DNA from: Clostridium sp. DSM 8431
GTDB taxonomy: Bacteria; Bacillota; Clostridia; Clostridiales; Clostridiaceae
Assembly: GCF_900116755.1 (NCBI RefSeq)
Contig: NZ_FPBY01000015.1
Coordinates: forward strand, 1-33,909
DNA length: 33,909 nt
Reading direction: 5' to 3'
Positions 1 to 7,659 of the stretch are shown here, piece after piece; position 1 is the first letter of the stretch; the number at the start of each line of letters is the position of its first letter. The position numbers and the translations under genes are program-made. Below the pieces are notes generated by a model that was given only the letters and a program-made list of their open reading frames with translations, was not told the DNA's origin and ran no database searches.

Positions 1-540
1 ATCTAAATTTGCACTATATCCACTGTTTGCATTATTATATGATGGATATACAGCCTTCACATCTGCTCTTGATATTCCCATAGTAGCTGTTGTCATAAAC
101 TTATCGTTAACATAAACATTAATTTTACTTATAGGTACCGTGTTTAATGACCATCCACTTACTGTTAATGAATTACCAGAAATCTCTGCATTATTTACTG
201 GTGTATCAATAACTTGAATAGGTCTATTTTTAACCACATTTACTTTCACTTCAGTATAGTTTGTACTATTATCTTTTCCAACCTGCTCAACCTTAATAGT
301 TTTTGCTCCATCAGAGATAGCAGATAAATCTAGTGTTGCACTATACCCACTATTTGAATCGTTATACTCTGGATATACCACTTTTACATCTTGTCTCGAC
401 ATTCCAATTGTAGCTGTTTTTACAAACTTGCCATCAAGGTAAATATTAACTTTTGAAACCCCACTAGGATTTAATGCCCATCCTCTTACTTCCACTGCAT
501 TACCTGAAAGATTCGCATTATTTACTGGTGTATCGATAAC
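1..540 (-). repeat. Tandem Ig-like module repeat, period 327 bp
   Basis: Two copies of a 109-residue module sit in tandem in the wall hydrolase: the first begins at base 540 (VIDTPVNNANLSG), the second at base 213 (VIDTPVNNAEISG) and runs off the window. Both share GW(A/S)LN, a lysine-valine-asparagine or lysine-isoleucine-asparagine strand, TATxGxSRxDVK and YxxxNSGYSA. Such modules usually act as wall or carbohydrate-binding spacers; that role is inferred. Confidence 0.8.
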
Positions 541-1161
541 AGTAATTTTCTTTAATGAACTTTGTTGCTTTACTGTTATTTGACTATACAGTTCCATAAT
601 TTCTTTTCCATAAGTAGGACTTGGAGCCCAATTTCCACCTAGAGCAGTTACAGTTTTTGCTTTTCCAAAAACTGATGAAAAATGTCTTGGATCATATGTG
701 GTTTTTCTTGGATAACCTGAAGCTCCTGCATATAAAGCTAAGTGGTCTAAATGAGCTTGTACACCTTCATCCCAACTTTTAAACTTCATATGTGCATTAG
801 GGTCAGTATCTGAACCCCCTTGAGAAGTTTTTAATCCACATGGATTATGATAAGATGCATCTATAACTCCACCAAACTTTCCATAGCCTGTTTCTTTAGC
901 TGCTTGTGCATAAGCAACTGCTGGATTTACGTTACCATTGCTTGATGAATATTTCCAATACAAATCAGCTAGTGAAATAAATGTTTCTGTAGCACCCTTA
1001 CTTTTTGCCCATTCTTTTGCAGTATCCACTGATATTCCAGGTGATGAAATAATATTTATATCATCCAATGCTTCTGCTTTAATTGCTCCATTATAGGAGA
1101 TAAAATTAAATGAAAATAAAAAAAGTACCACCCAAATAATTTTCTTTTTTAGCTTTCCCAT
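1..1161 (-). CDS. Secreted GH73-like glucosaminidase with Ig-like repeats (C-terminus cut by window)
   Basis: Probable exported peptidoglycan hydrolase (endo-beta-N-acetylglucosaminidase type); 387 codons are visible and the reading frame is still open at base 1. Residues 1-31 form a signal peptide: Lys-rich start, hydrophobic core, KAEA before the likely cut. Residues about 45-200 resemble the GH73/glucosaminidase fold: the stretch AYAQAAKETGYGKF carries the likely catalytic Glu90 and is followed by HNPCGLK. From residue 208 there are Ig-like modules of 109 residues, the second truncated by the window. The start is ATG, preceded by GAGGGGAGGGGG. The enzyme is distinct in layout from the two dockerin glucosaminidases at 27274-31214. 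Whether it also ends in a dockerin, more Ig modules or a wall anchor cannot be seen. Function is family inference; the exact bond cleaved is unknown. Confidence 0.85.
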   Translation of the reverse strand, partial: MGKLKKKIIWVVLFLFSFNFISYNGAIKAEALDDINIISSPGISVDTAKEWAKSKGATETFISLADLYWKYSSSNGNVNPAVAYAQAAKETGYGKFGGVIDASYHNPCGLKTSQGGSDTDPNAHMKFKSWDEGVQAHLDHLALYAGASGYPRKTTYDPRHFSSVFGKAKTVTALGGNWAPSPTYGKEIMELYSQITVKQQSSLKKITVIDTPVNNANLSGNAVEVRGWALNPSGVSKVNIYLDGKFVKTATIGMSRQDVKVVYPEYNDSNSGYSATLDLSAISDGAKTIKVEQVGKDNSTNYTEVKVNVVKNRPIQVIDTPVNNAEISGNSLTVSGWSLNTVPISKINVYVNDKFMTTATMGISRADVKAVYPSYNNANSGYSANLD

Positions 1162-1193
1162 TATCCCCCTCCCCTCTTATTAAATTCAAATTA

Positions 1194-1222
1194 ATTCTAA
1201 CACAAAAAGACTTCGACGTAAA
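1194..1222 (-). promoter_or_regulatory. Candidate sigma-A promoter of the left-edge wall hydrolase
   Basis: On the minus strand, TTTACG (1217-1222) and TAGAAT (1194-1199) are separated by exactly 17 bases, about 30 bases upstream of the start codon at 1161. Each box matches consensus at 4-5 of 6 positions. Confidence 0.45.
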
Positions 1223-1254
1223 TCTTTAAAAAAATTGCAAAGTTTTCTTAAAAC

Positions 1255-1268
1255 CTTGTAATTACAAG
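1255..1268. other. Perfect 14-bp palindrome upstream of the wall hydrolase promoter
   Basis: CTTGTAATTACAAG is a perfect dyad lying about 35 bases upstream of the candidate -35 box of the wall hydrolase gene. It could be a binding site for a dimeric regulator, but in such AT-rich sequence a chance palindrome is possible. Confidence 0.3.
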
Positions 1269-1382
1269 TACTTTAATCAATTTTTCCCACTTTTCTTATA
1301 GAATTATCATATTATTCAATCATATATAATTTTCGTACAAATTTCGAAAAAACTTTAATATATAATACTAATTTATAACAAA

Positions 1383-1422
1383 AAAGTACACAGATATATT
1401 TTTTATTATATCTGTGTACTTT
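1383..1422 (-). terminator. Intrinsic terminator closing the GT2/DUF2304/SMR operon
   Basis: A perfect 16-bp stem pairs 1383-1398 with 1407-1422 around an 8-base loop. On the minus strand it is followed by a run of T, 13 bases past the stop codon at 1435. It separates the glycan cluster from the wall hydrolase gene. Confidence 0.85.
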
Positions 1423-1434
1423 AAAAAAATTCAC

Positions 1435-2226
1435 TTAAACATTATTTGTATCTAAACTTTTGTTATACATCTTAGATAAGAACTTAGCTATAAACCCTGG
1501 CCAGAATTTCTTAAACATCGTGTAATCTTCTTGTTGTCTTACATTATTCTCTATAGAATTAGTAGTTTCTGATTCTTCATGAATTCTATGATATACTAAT
1601 TCATCTTTAATAAATACAAATTGTCCTTCTTTCTTAGATAACTTGTACCATGTATCCCAATCTAATGAACATTTCATTTCAGAAGTAAATACCTTATCTC
1701 CGTTAATTTCTTTATTATAAGTTACTGCTGGACAGCATATTGGAGATCCTAATGAAAGTATCATTCTTCTTATAACCTTACTACCTCTAAAAATTGATGC
1801 TCTAAGTGGAAAAAGCATTACCTTTTTAATCTTTAAATTAACTGTTAACGGAATTACTTCTCCATTCTTTATCTCTCTATAATCTGAAAATAATATTATC
1901 TGTTTCTTATTTTCATTAATATATTCATGTATCTTCTTGCCATATTCTTCACAATAAATATCATCTTGATGAGTAATTGTTACATATTTAGTATCTGCAC
2001 AAGAATACGCAAAATTCCAGTCTTCTTGAATACCTGGTTTCCCATCTCTTACGAATAATTTAATGTTATATTTATTAGCTAAATTTGAAATATACTCATT
2101 GGGAGTTGCAGTACATATTATAACTTTAGACTTTTCTTTTTGATTAAGTACAGAATTTATACATTCTTCTAAATATCTTGATTCTTTATATGCACAAATT
2201 GCAAATGTATGATTATCAAAATTCAT
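1435..2226 (-). CDS. GT2-family glycosyltransferase
   Basis: A 263-residue cytoplasmic glycosyltransferase of the GT-A/GT2 type. The N-terminal FAICAYKESRYLEECINSVL matches the nucleotide-binding start of the family, and THQDDIY around residues 85-91 is the DxD-like metal and sugar-nucleotide site. WDTWYKLSKKEG near residue 190 corresponds to the acceptor-side ED/WD region. No membrane segment is evident. It is the last gene of a four-gene operon, 13 bases after the small transporter gene, with AGGAG about 10 bases before ATG. It most likely adds one sugar to the lipid-linked glycan; donor and linkage cannot be read from sequence. Confidence 0.85.
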   Translation of the reverse strand: MNFDNHTFAICAYKESRYLEECINSVLNQKEKSKVIICTATPNEYISNLANKYNIKLFVRDGKPGIQEDWNFAYSCADTKYVTITHQDDIYCEEYGKKIHEYINENKKQIILFSDYREIKNGEVIPLTVNLKIKKVMLFPLRASIFRGSKVIRRMILSLGSPICCPAVTYNKEINGDKVFTSEMKCSLDWDTWYKLSKKEGQFVFIKDELVYHRIHEESETTNSIENNVRQQEDYTMFKKFWPGFIAKFLSKMYNKSLDTNNV

Positions 2227-2239
2227 GTTAACGTATCTC

Positions 2240-2629
2240 CTAATTTTTTATATTCATTATGATTATACCTATTAAAATTAATATTGTAGCAGCTACCTTT
2301 GGTGTAGTAACAGCTTCTTTAAATATTAAAACAGCTAGTATAAATGTTGCAACCTGAACTATACCTGTTGTTACTGGAACTATATAACTAATATCAAATT
2401 TCGATATCAAGAACATATACATCAAAAAACTACATAAGTAACATACTAATCCCAAAATTGATAAAAGACTCATTTTAAGATTAAATACACCAGCTGAAAT
2501 TGACACAACAAATTCTTTTTGAGTTCCCATTTTGAATAAAATAACTCCTGCTATAGTTAAACATAAATATATAGCAATTAGTATAATGTTAATCATCGGC
2601 ATCTTCTCCTTACCTTTTTCTTTACTCAT
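2240..2629 (-). CDS. Small multidrug resistance/EamA-like four-helix transporter (possible lipid-sugar flippase)
   Basis: A small membrane protein of about 129 residues with four hydrophobic segments, of the SMR/EamA (DMT) type, ending in a long run of Ile (LILIGIIIMNIKN). Proteins of this size and type beside DPM1-like GT2 genes are often proposed to flip polyprenyl-phosphate sugars, as for ArnE/ArnF. I place the start at 2629 (MSKEKGKEK) rather than the longest ORF start at 2641: GAGGA sits five bases upstream of 2629, and no site serves 2641. A further ATG at 2596 also has TAAGGAG nine bases upstream, so a shorter form starting MINIILI is possible. The gene overlaps the DUF2304 gene by 8 bases, suggesting coupled translation. 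The flippase role is inferred. Confidence 0.75.
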   Translation of the reverse strand: MSKEKGKEKMPMINIILIAIYLCLTIAGVILFKMGTQKEFVVSISAGVFNLKMSLLSILGLVCYLCSFLMYMFLISKFDISYIVPVTTGIVQVATFILAVLIFKEAVTTPKVAATILILIGIIIMNIKN

Positions 2630-2990
2630 GGTTTTCCTCACTATTCTTTGATAACTCTCTTACTCTTTTCTCTAGTAATGCAATTTCTTGAGTTAAACTT
2701 CTTAATCTACTATTTAAACCTGAGACTATAGAAGTAATAGTTATCAATATTACTATTATAAACATTCCTGCTAATACTAAAGCACTATTTATAGGAGTAC
2801 TTATTCCTAAAAACTCAGATATCCAATATACAGTTCCCGGGAAAATTGTTACAAATAATAATACTGCAGCTGCTAACAGCCATAATAATGTATATTTTAA
2901 ATCTAATTTTTTCTTTTTAAGTAGTTGAACTATAATACACAAATATATAATAACTGCTATACCAAAAAATACTCGTATCTTAAATTCCAT
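2622..2990 (-). CDS. DUF2304 family membrane protein
   Basis: A 122-residue protein with three hydrophobic segments and a C-terminal charged helix (LTQEIALLEKRVRELSKN) likely to form a short coiled coil. The LKKKKLDLKYTLLWLLAA stretch is typical of DUF2304. From memory, members of this family accompany DPM1-like GT2 enzymes; GacJ of the group A streptococcal carbohydrate pathway, which assists the GT2 enzyme GacI, is the closest functional model I can offer. ATG at 2990 has GGAGGAG about six bases upstream. The partner is probably the GT2 encoded just before it, 93 bases away. The family call is fairly sure; the partner role is inferred. Confidence 0.75.
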   Translation of the reverse strand: MEFKIRVFFGIAVIIYLCIIVQLLKKKKLDLKYTLLWLLAAAVLLFVTIFPGTVYWISEFLGISTPINSALVLAGMFIIVILITITSIVSGLNSRLRSLTQEIALLEKRVRELSKNSEENHE

Positions 2991-3083
2991 ATTACTCCTC
3001 CATATATAATTTTAATTATTACAATAACAAAAGATAATACTCATGCATTATCTTTTATTAAAAAGCTTCTATCATTCTAACTT

Positions 3084-3785
3084 TTATTTTTTTCTCTTAT
3101 TACTAATTCTGCATAAAATAATAGCTAAAGAAACCTTTATCATATAATATACTGATTTCGTCATATTAATCGAAGATTCCCCTTCTTGTCTTTCATGCAT
3201 AATTACCGGAACTTCCTTTACTTTATATCCATTAAGTATACTATGAATTATTGCTTCAGGTTCTGGATAATCTTGTGCATAATTCTCTGAAAATTCCTTA
3301 GTTAATTTTTTATTTGTTGCTCTAAATCCACTTGTTGCATCTGTAATTTTAACTCCACAACACAACTTTATAAGGTATTTCAAGAAATTTATTCCCACTC
3401 TTCTCATGAATGAAGTTTGGAATCCTTCCTTTTGAATAAATCTTGATCCTATTGTCATATCTGCTTCACCATTTAAAATAGGTTGAATTAACTTTTCTAT
3501 GTATTTAGGATCATGCTGACCATCACCATCTATTTGGATAGCTATGTCATAATCATGCTCTACTGCATATTTATATCCAGTTTGAACTCCTCCACCTATT
3601 CCCATATTGACTGGAAGAGATACATAATTAAATCCTCTTTCTTCTATTACCTTTTTAGTATTGTCTTTTGAGCAATCATTTATTATTACATAGTCTACAT
3701 TTGGACAGTCTTTTTCAATATTATTTATAACATTAACAATATTTTTTTCTTCATTATAAGCTGGAATAATAACCAATATTTTCAA
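3084..3785 (-). CDS. DPM1-like GT2 (polyprenyl-phosphate sugar synthase type)
   Basis: A 233-residue GT2 of the dolichyl-phosphate-mannose-synthase-like group. MKILVIIPAYNEEKNI opens the GT-A fold; IQIDGDGQHDPKYI (about 83-96) holds the DxD motif and the QHDP signature; GSRF and DATSGFRA follow as in the family. A single C-terminal hydrophobic segment (about 207-225) could tether it to the membrane. Expected reaction: transfer of a sugar from a nucleotide donor to polyprenyl phosphate, giving a donor lipid for outside use. The start is TTG at 3785, with GGGGTGATGAA just upstream. It is the first gene of the operon ending at 1435. The sugar is unknown. Confidence 0.85.
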   Translation of the reverse strand: MKILVIIPAYNEEKNIVNVINNIEKDCPNVDYVIINDCSKDNTKKVIEERGFNYVSLPVNMGIGGGVQTGYKYAVEHDYDIAIQIDGDGQHDPKYIEKLIQPILNGEADMTIGSRFIQKEGFQTSFMRRVGINFLKYLIKLCCGVKITDATSGFRATNKKLTKEFSENYAQDYPEPEAIIHSILNGYKVKEVPVIMHERQEGESSINMTKSVYYMIKVSLAIILCRISNKRKK

Positions 3786-3835
3786 TTCATCACCCCATAA
3801 AAATTTTTATTAAATTTACAACCACATGACACCTC

Positions 3836-3864
3836 AGTTTAACATAATTTATTTTTACTGTAAA
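3836..3864 (-). promoter_or_regulatory. Candidate promoter of the DPM-like GT/DUF2304/SMR/GT2 operon
   Basis: On the minus strand, TTTACA (3859-3864) and TAAACT (3836-3841) are spaced by 17 bases, about 50 bases upstream of the TTG start at 3785. The rest of the 308-base gap (3786-4093) is AT-rich and shows only the inverted repeat at 3867-3913. Confidence 0.5.
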
Positions 3865-3866
3865 GA

Positions 3867-3913
3867 AAACAAAAATATATAAATTATATCCTTAACAGTT
3901 TTTATTTTTGTTT
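3867..3913 (-). terminator. Weak AT-rich inverted repeat, possible terminator of the GT-C-like gene
   Basis: An 11-bp perfect inverted repeat (3867-3877 with 3903-3913) encloses a 25-base loop. Read on the minus strand, the second arm runs into a T-rich tract. It lies just upstream of the candidate operon promoter, so it could end transcription from the gene at 4094-5710. The long loop and lack of G/C pairs make it weak. Confidence 0.3.
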
Positions 3914-4093
3914 ACACAAAACTCCTTTACTATAAAAAATAAATAATATTATCCCTTTACAATTGCTTTATATTACAAAGTTATTAATATTATAAATATA
4001 GAAATAATTTAAAACAAGTACTAATATATAGCTCCCTACCTTTATAATATAATCTTTTTCTCTATCCATAATAAATAATAAAAATCAAACCTC

Positions 4094-5710
4094 TTATTTT
4101 ATTATAATATCTTTCGCCTTAATATCTATATTCTTTTTAGACAAATTAATAAATACTTCATATAATCTACCAAATCCATAAGATGCTAAAATTATAAATA
4201 AAGGAATATGATTTAAAAAGTATCTTGCTCTCCCCTCAAAAAGTAACAAGAAGACTGTTATGCCTGTAATGGTCAATCTTATTAAAAACAATCCTTCAGA
4301 TTCATAATTTTTCTTTTTAAATAATAGTGGTATTGCTATAAAGCATAATACAAGAATCCAAACTGCTTCTCTAAAGGATGCCTGAAGTTTGTAGTTTTCA
4401 CCTTCAAAGGAAAAGTAATTTTGAATTAACTTTGCCAAATTACTATCTGAATATGGTTCACTAAAAGCAAAGAAGCCTTCTCCTCCATAATAAAATGTTC
4501 CATCTGATAACATCCAATTACCCTTTTTAGAAAGATAATTTAAATATCCAGTAAAACCTAAGTTTCTAACTCTACTAACATATTCATTTAAATTAGCATG
4601 GACTTTTTCTTCTTTAGTTTTGCAAGAAAGAGTAATATCATAATCTTCTTGTCTCCATGCACCATATATAGTTCCTCTATTTTCTATATCTCTTGTATTT
4701 AATCCCATCATTAAAAAGTGAGTCATAGGAATCTGATCATCTTCATAATCATTAAATTGAATTCCATTAACCTGCATATTATAAAGAGTATTATCATAAA
4801 TAACTTTAGTTGCTATTGCTGAAGCAGCTATACATGCTCCTAAAGATAAACATAAAACAAATGATTTTTTATCTTTTATTGAATAAAGTATTGCTGAAAT
4901 AACTATTGCTATTAAACTTATTACAGCTGTAGGTTTAATTTGATATCCAATTATAGTTAAAACCCCAATAATAATAGAAAAAATAACTTTATTTCTTATC
5001 TTATTTTCTTCTTTAATTTTAAAATATAAATATATATTTAATACGGGAAATATCATACAAAAAGAATCTGTATAAGATACAACAATCCATGGCAATGATA
5101 AAATAAGTAAAATAGCAAAACAATATGAAATAATTATTGTATTATCATTAAAAAGTTTATCTGCTAATAGTAATGCTAAAAATATAGAAACATCAATAAG
5201 AATTATATTTATAATTACAAGTAAAAACTCATAACTTATATTAGTAAACCAAGTACTAAATATATAAATATTCTTTTCAATCCATAATAGCAGTATATTA
5301 TTAGGAAAACGTATAAAATATGCAGTATCAAATGAATCTTTATTTTCAACTAATGCCTTAGCATTTCTAATTAAAGCTCCTGCATCCCATCCAACCTCAT
5401 AATAAATTTCTTTTGCCAAAAAAACTTGTGCTATAAAAATAATTATAAATGTTATTAATAAACATATTTTTTTATTCCTATTAAAGAAGTCATTTTTTAA
5501 TATAACCTTATTCATAAAATAAACAAATAAAGCCATAAATATCATTATAACTATACTTACTGGTATTATTTTTTTCATATTATAGTGTATTAAGTCATTA
5601 GAATTTCTAAATATACTATTAAAAAATACCCACATAAAATACCCCAAAAAGCCCCACGTAAATATTTTTATGCAAAATCTTCTAAAGTTATTAATATTTA
5701 TTTTTTCCAT
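4094..5710 (-). CDS. Polytopic GT-C-like glycosyltransferase
   Basis: A 538-residue integral membrane protein with roughly ten or more hydrophobic segments and a large extracytoplasmic part (about 310-440). After the third hydrophobic segment comes EIYYEVGWDAGA with Asp109, which fits the first-loop acidic residue of GT-C enzymes that use polyprenyl-phosphate sugars as donors. A gene of this type beside DPM-like GT2, DUF2304 and small-transporter genes suggests that it transfers the carried sugar onto the exported glycan outside the membrane. ATG at 5710 has GGGAGGA seven bases upstream. It follows a terminator (5758-5795), so it probably has its own weak promoter or depends on read-through. 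The GT-C class is likely; substrate unknown. Confidence 0.65.
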   Translation of the reverse strand: MEKININNFRRFCIKIFTWGFLGYFMWVFFNSIFRNSNDLIHYNMKKIIPVSIVIMIFMALFVYFMNKVILKNDFFNRNKKICLLITFIIIFIAQVFLAKEIYYEVGWDAGALIRNAKALVENKDSFDTAYFIRFPNNILLLWIEKNIYIFSTWFTNISYEFLLVIINIILIDVSIFLALLLADKLFNDNTIIISYCFAILLILSLPWIVVSYTDSFCMIFPVLNIYLYFKIKEENKIRNKVIFSIIIGVLTIIGYQIKPTAVISLIAIVISAILYSIKDKKSFVLCLSLGACIAASAIATKVIYDNTLYNMQVNGIQFNDYEDDQIPMTHFLMMGLNTRDIENRGTIYGAWRQEDYDITLSCKTKEEKVHANLNEYVSRVRNLGFTGYLNYLSKKGNWMLSDGTFYYGGEGFFAFSEPYSDSNLAKLIQNYFSFEGENYKLQASFREAVWILVLCFIAIPLLFKKKNYESEGLFLIRLTITGITVFLLLFEGRARYFLNHIPLFIILASYGFGRLYEVFINLSKKNIDIKAKDIIIK

Positions 5711-5757
5711 TGCATTCCTCCCAAATAATTAATACGTACCATTTTCCATTACACAAT

Positions 5758-5795
5758 AAAAAGCAGTTAATTACATTAATCATTAACTGCTTTTT
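5758..5795 (-). terminator. Intrinsic terminator after rfbD
   Basis: A perfect 14-bp stem (5758-5771 with 5782-5795) around a 10-base loop has A and T runs on the two sides, so it could work in both directions. It lies just after the rfbD stop codon at 5804 and closes the long glycan operon that starts near 19663. Confidence 0.85.
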
Positions 5796-5803
5796 TATAT
5801 AAA

Positions 5804-6700
5804 TTATTTATTTACAACTTTATTCATAAAAGTTTCTATAGCATCCTGCCAGTTTCTCATTTCATCCCCAACAGTACATCTTAACATCATATTGTCTAAT
5901 GATGAGTACTCTGGTCTCTTAGCTGAATTTGGATACATAGATGCATATTCTTCTGAAGTACAAGGTTCTACTGTGCAATCTTCTCCTGACATTGCAACTA
6001 TTTTACTTGCAAAATCATACCAAGAACATTCACCATTGGCAGTACAATGATATACTCCATATTCTTCAGTATTTATCAATTTAAGAATATGATATGCTAA
6101 GTCATTTGCATTAGTTGGATTACCTCTTTGATCATTAACAACAGTAATCTTATCATTTGCCTTAGCTAATCTCATCATTGTGTATACAAAATTTTTACCA
6201 ACATATCCATATAGCCATGCAGTTCTTACTATATAATACTTAGTACTAAATTCTCTAACATATTCTTCTCCAAGAAGCTTAGTCGTACCATATGTACTTA
6301 CTGGATTTGTTGCATCAAATTCTTTTAATGAAACAGTTCCTACTCCTGGAAATACATAATCTGTAGATACGTGAACTAATTTTGCTCCTATCATTTCAGC
6401 TGCAATAGCTAAATTTCTAGGCCCTAATGCATTAACTTTGAAAGCTGCATCTTGATTAGATTCACATCCATCAACATTTGTAAAAGCAGCACAGTTAATA
6501 ATAACATCTGGCTTTTCCTTAGAAACAACTTCTTTTACTTCTTGTAAATTAGTTATATCTAATTCATCTGCATCAGTATAAATAGCTTCAACTTTAGAAA
6601 TATCTACTGGAGATTTTCCTATTTCAGCTGTTCCAGTTGTTAGTATTGATTTTAATTCATTTCCTAACTGACCATTACCACCTGTAATTAATATCTTCAT
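5804..6700 (-). CDS. rfbD: dTDP-4-dehydrorhamnose reductase
   Basis: The last enzyme of dTDP-L-rhamnose synthesis (also RmlD): it reduces dTDP-4-dehydro-L-rhamnose with NAD(P)H in the cytoplasm. The 298-residue protein is full length for the family. GGNGQLGNEL at residues 7-16 is the Rossmann nucleotide-binding loop; CAAFTNVDGCE and HVSTDYVFPG are RmlD signatures; YGTTKLLGEE carries the catalytic YxxxK. ATG at 6700 has AAGGTGGG upstream. It lies 12 bases after rfbA in one operon, while the two middle pathway genes rfbC and rfbB are a separate unit at 19764-21398. Confidence 0.95.
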   Translation of the reverse strand: MKILITGGNGQLGNELKSILTTGTAEIGKSPVDISKVEAIYTDADELDITNLQEVKEVVSKEKPDVIINCAAFTNVDGCESNQDAAFKVNALGPRNLAIAAEMIGAKLVHVSTDYVFPGVGTVSLKEFDATNPVSTYGTTKLLGEEYVREFSTKYYIVRTAWLYGYVGKNFVYTMMRLAKANDKITVVNDQRGNPTNANDLAYHILKLINTEEYGVYHCTANGECSWYDFASKIVAMSGEDCTVEPCTSEEYASMYPNSAKRPEYSSLDNMMLRCTVGDEMRNWQDAIETFMNKVVNK

Positions 6701-6712
6701 AACTAACCCACC

Positions 6713-7597
6713 TTATTTTCTTTTATTTTCAACCTCTTCTACTATATCAACCAAATATTTTCCATATCCAGTCTTAAGTAAAGGTTGTGCTAATTCTATA
6801 ACTTTTTCAGCATTTATCCATCCTTGTCTATAAGCTATTTCTTCAAGACATGCTATATATGTTCCTTGAGTATTTTGAACAGCTTCAACAAAGTTTGATG
6901 CTTGAAGCATTGATGCGTGAGTTCCTGTATCAAGCCATGCCATACCTCTTCCTAAAAGTTGAACCTTTAATGATCCTTCTTCCATATATAACTTATTTAA
7001 ATCTGTTATTTCTAATTCTCCTCTTGGCGATGGCTTTAATGATTTAGCCTTTTCAACAACAGTATTATCATAGAAGTATAAACCTGGAACTGCATATTTT
7101 GATTTTGGTTCTTCTGGTTTTTCTTCTAATGAGATAACCTTTCCATTTTCATCAAACTCAACTACACCAAATGCCTTTGGATTTTGAACATAATATCCAA
7201 ATACATATGCTCCTCCATCAAGTTCTGATGCTCTCTTTAATGTTTGTGAAAAGCTTTGTCCGTAGAATATATTATCTCCTAATATCATTGCTACAGAATC
7301 ATTTCCTATAAATTCTTCACCTATTATGAATGCTTCAGCTAATCCATTTGGACTTTCTTGCACTGCATATTCTATATTTAATCCTAATTCGCTTCCATCT
7401 TTAAATAATTCCTTAAAATTAACTATATCTCTTGGAGTTGATATAATCAATATATCTCTAATTCCTGCCAACATCAATACTGACATTGGATAATAAATCA
7501 TTGGTTTATCATATATAGGAACCATTTGCTTTGACATTGCTTTTGTTACTGGATATAATCTAGTTCCAGATCCACCAGCTAATATAATACCTTTCAA
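6713..7597 (-). CDS. rfbA: Glucose-1-phosphate thymidylyltransferase
   Basis: The first enzyme of dTDP-rhamnose synthesis (RmlA): it joins glucose-1-phosphate and dTTP to give dTDP-glucose. Its 294 residues match the family length. [21 protein letters not shown] (3-23) is the nucleotide-binding signature with the catalytic Arg and Lys; [22 protein letters not shown] and [18 protein letters not shown] are all typical. The start is TTG at 7597, with AGAGGGTGG four bases before it. It is followed after 12 bases by rfbD. The upstream gene ends 62 bases away with no terminator seen, so it is probably part of the long unit beginning at 19663. Confidence 0.95.
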   Translation of the reverse strand: MKGIILAGGSGTRLYPVTKAMSKQMVPIYDKPMIYYPMSVLMLAGIRDILIISTPRDIVNFKELFKDGSELGLNIEYAVQESPNGLAEAFIIGEEFIGNDSVAMILGDNIFYGQSFSQTLKRASELDGGAYVFGYYVQNPKAFGVVEFDENGKVISLEEKPEEPKSKYAVPGLYFYDNTVVEKAKSLKPSPRGELEITDLNKLYMEEGSLKVQLLGRGMAWLDTGTHASMLQASNFVEAVQNTQGTYIACLEEIAYRQGWINAEKVIELAQPLLKTGYGKYLVDIVEEVENKRK

Positions 7598-7659
7598 AAT
7601 GCCACCCTCTTTTTTCTTTTTTTTAACATAAAAATTATATCATAAATTATATACTAATT

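Noticed and set aside
2630-2641. Longest-ORF start of the small transporter at 2641
   Set aside because: No ribosome site serves 2641, while GAGGA lies five bases upstream of the ATG at 2629, giving the usual short overlap with the preceding gene.
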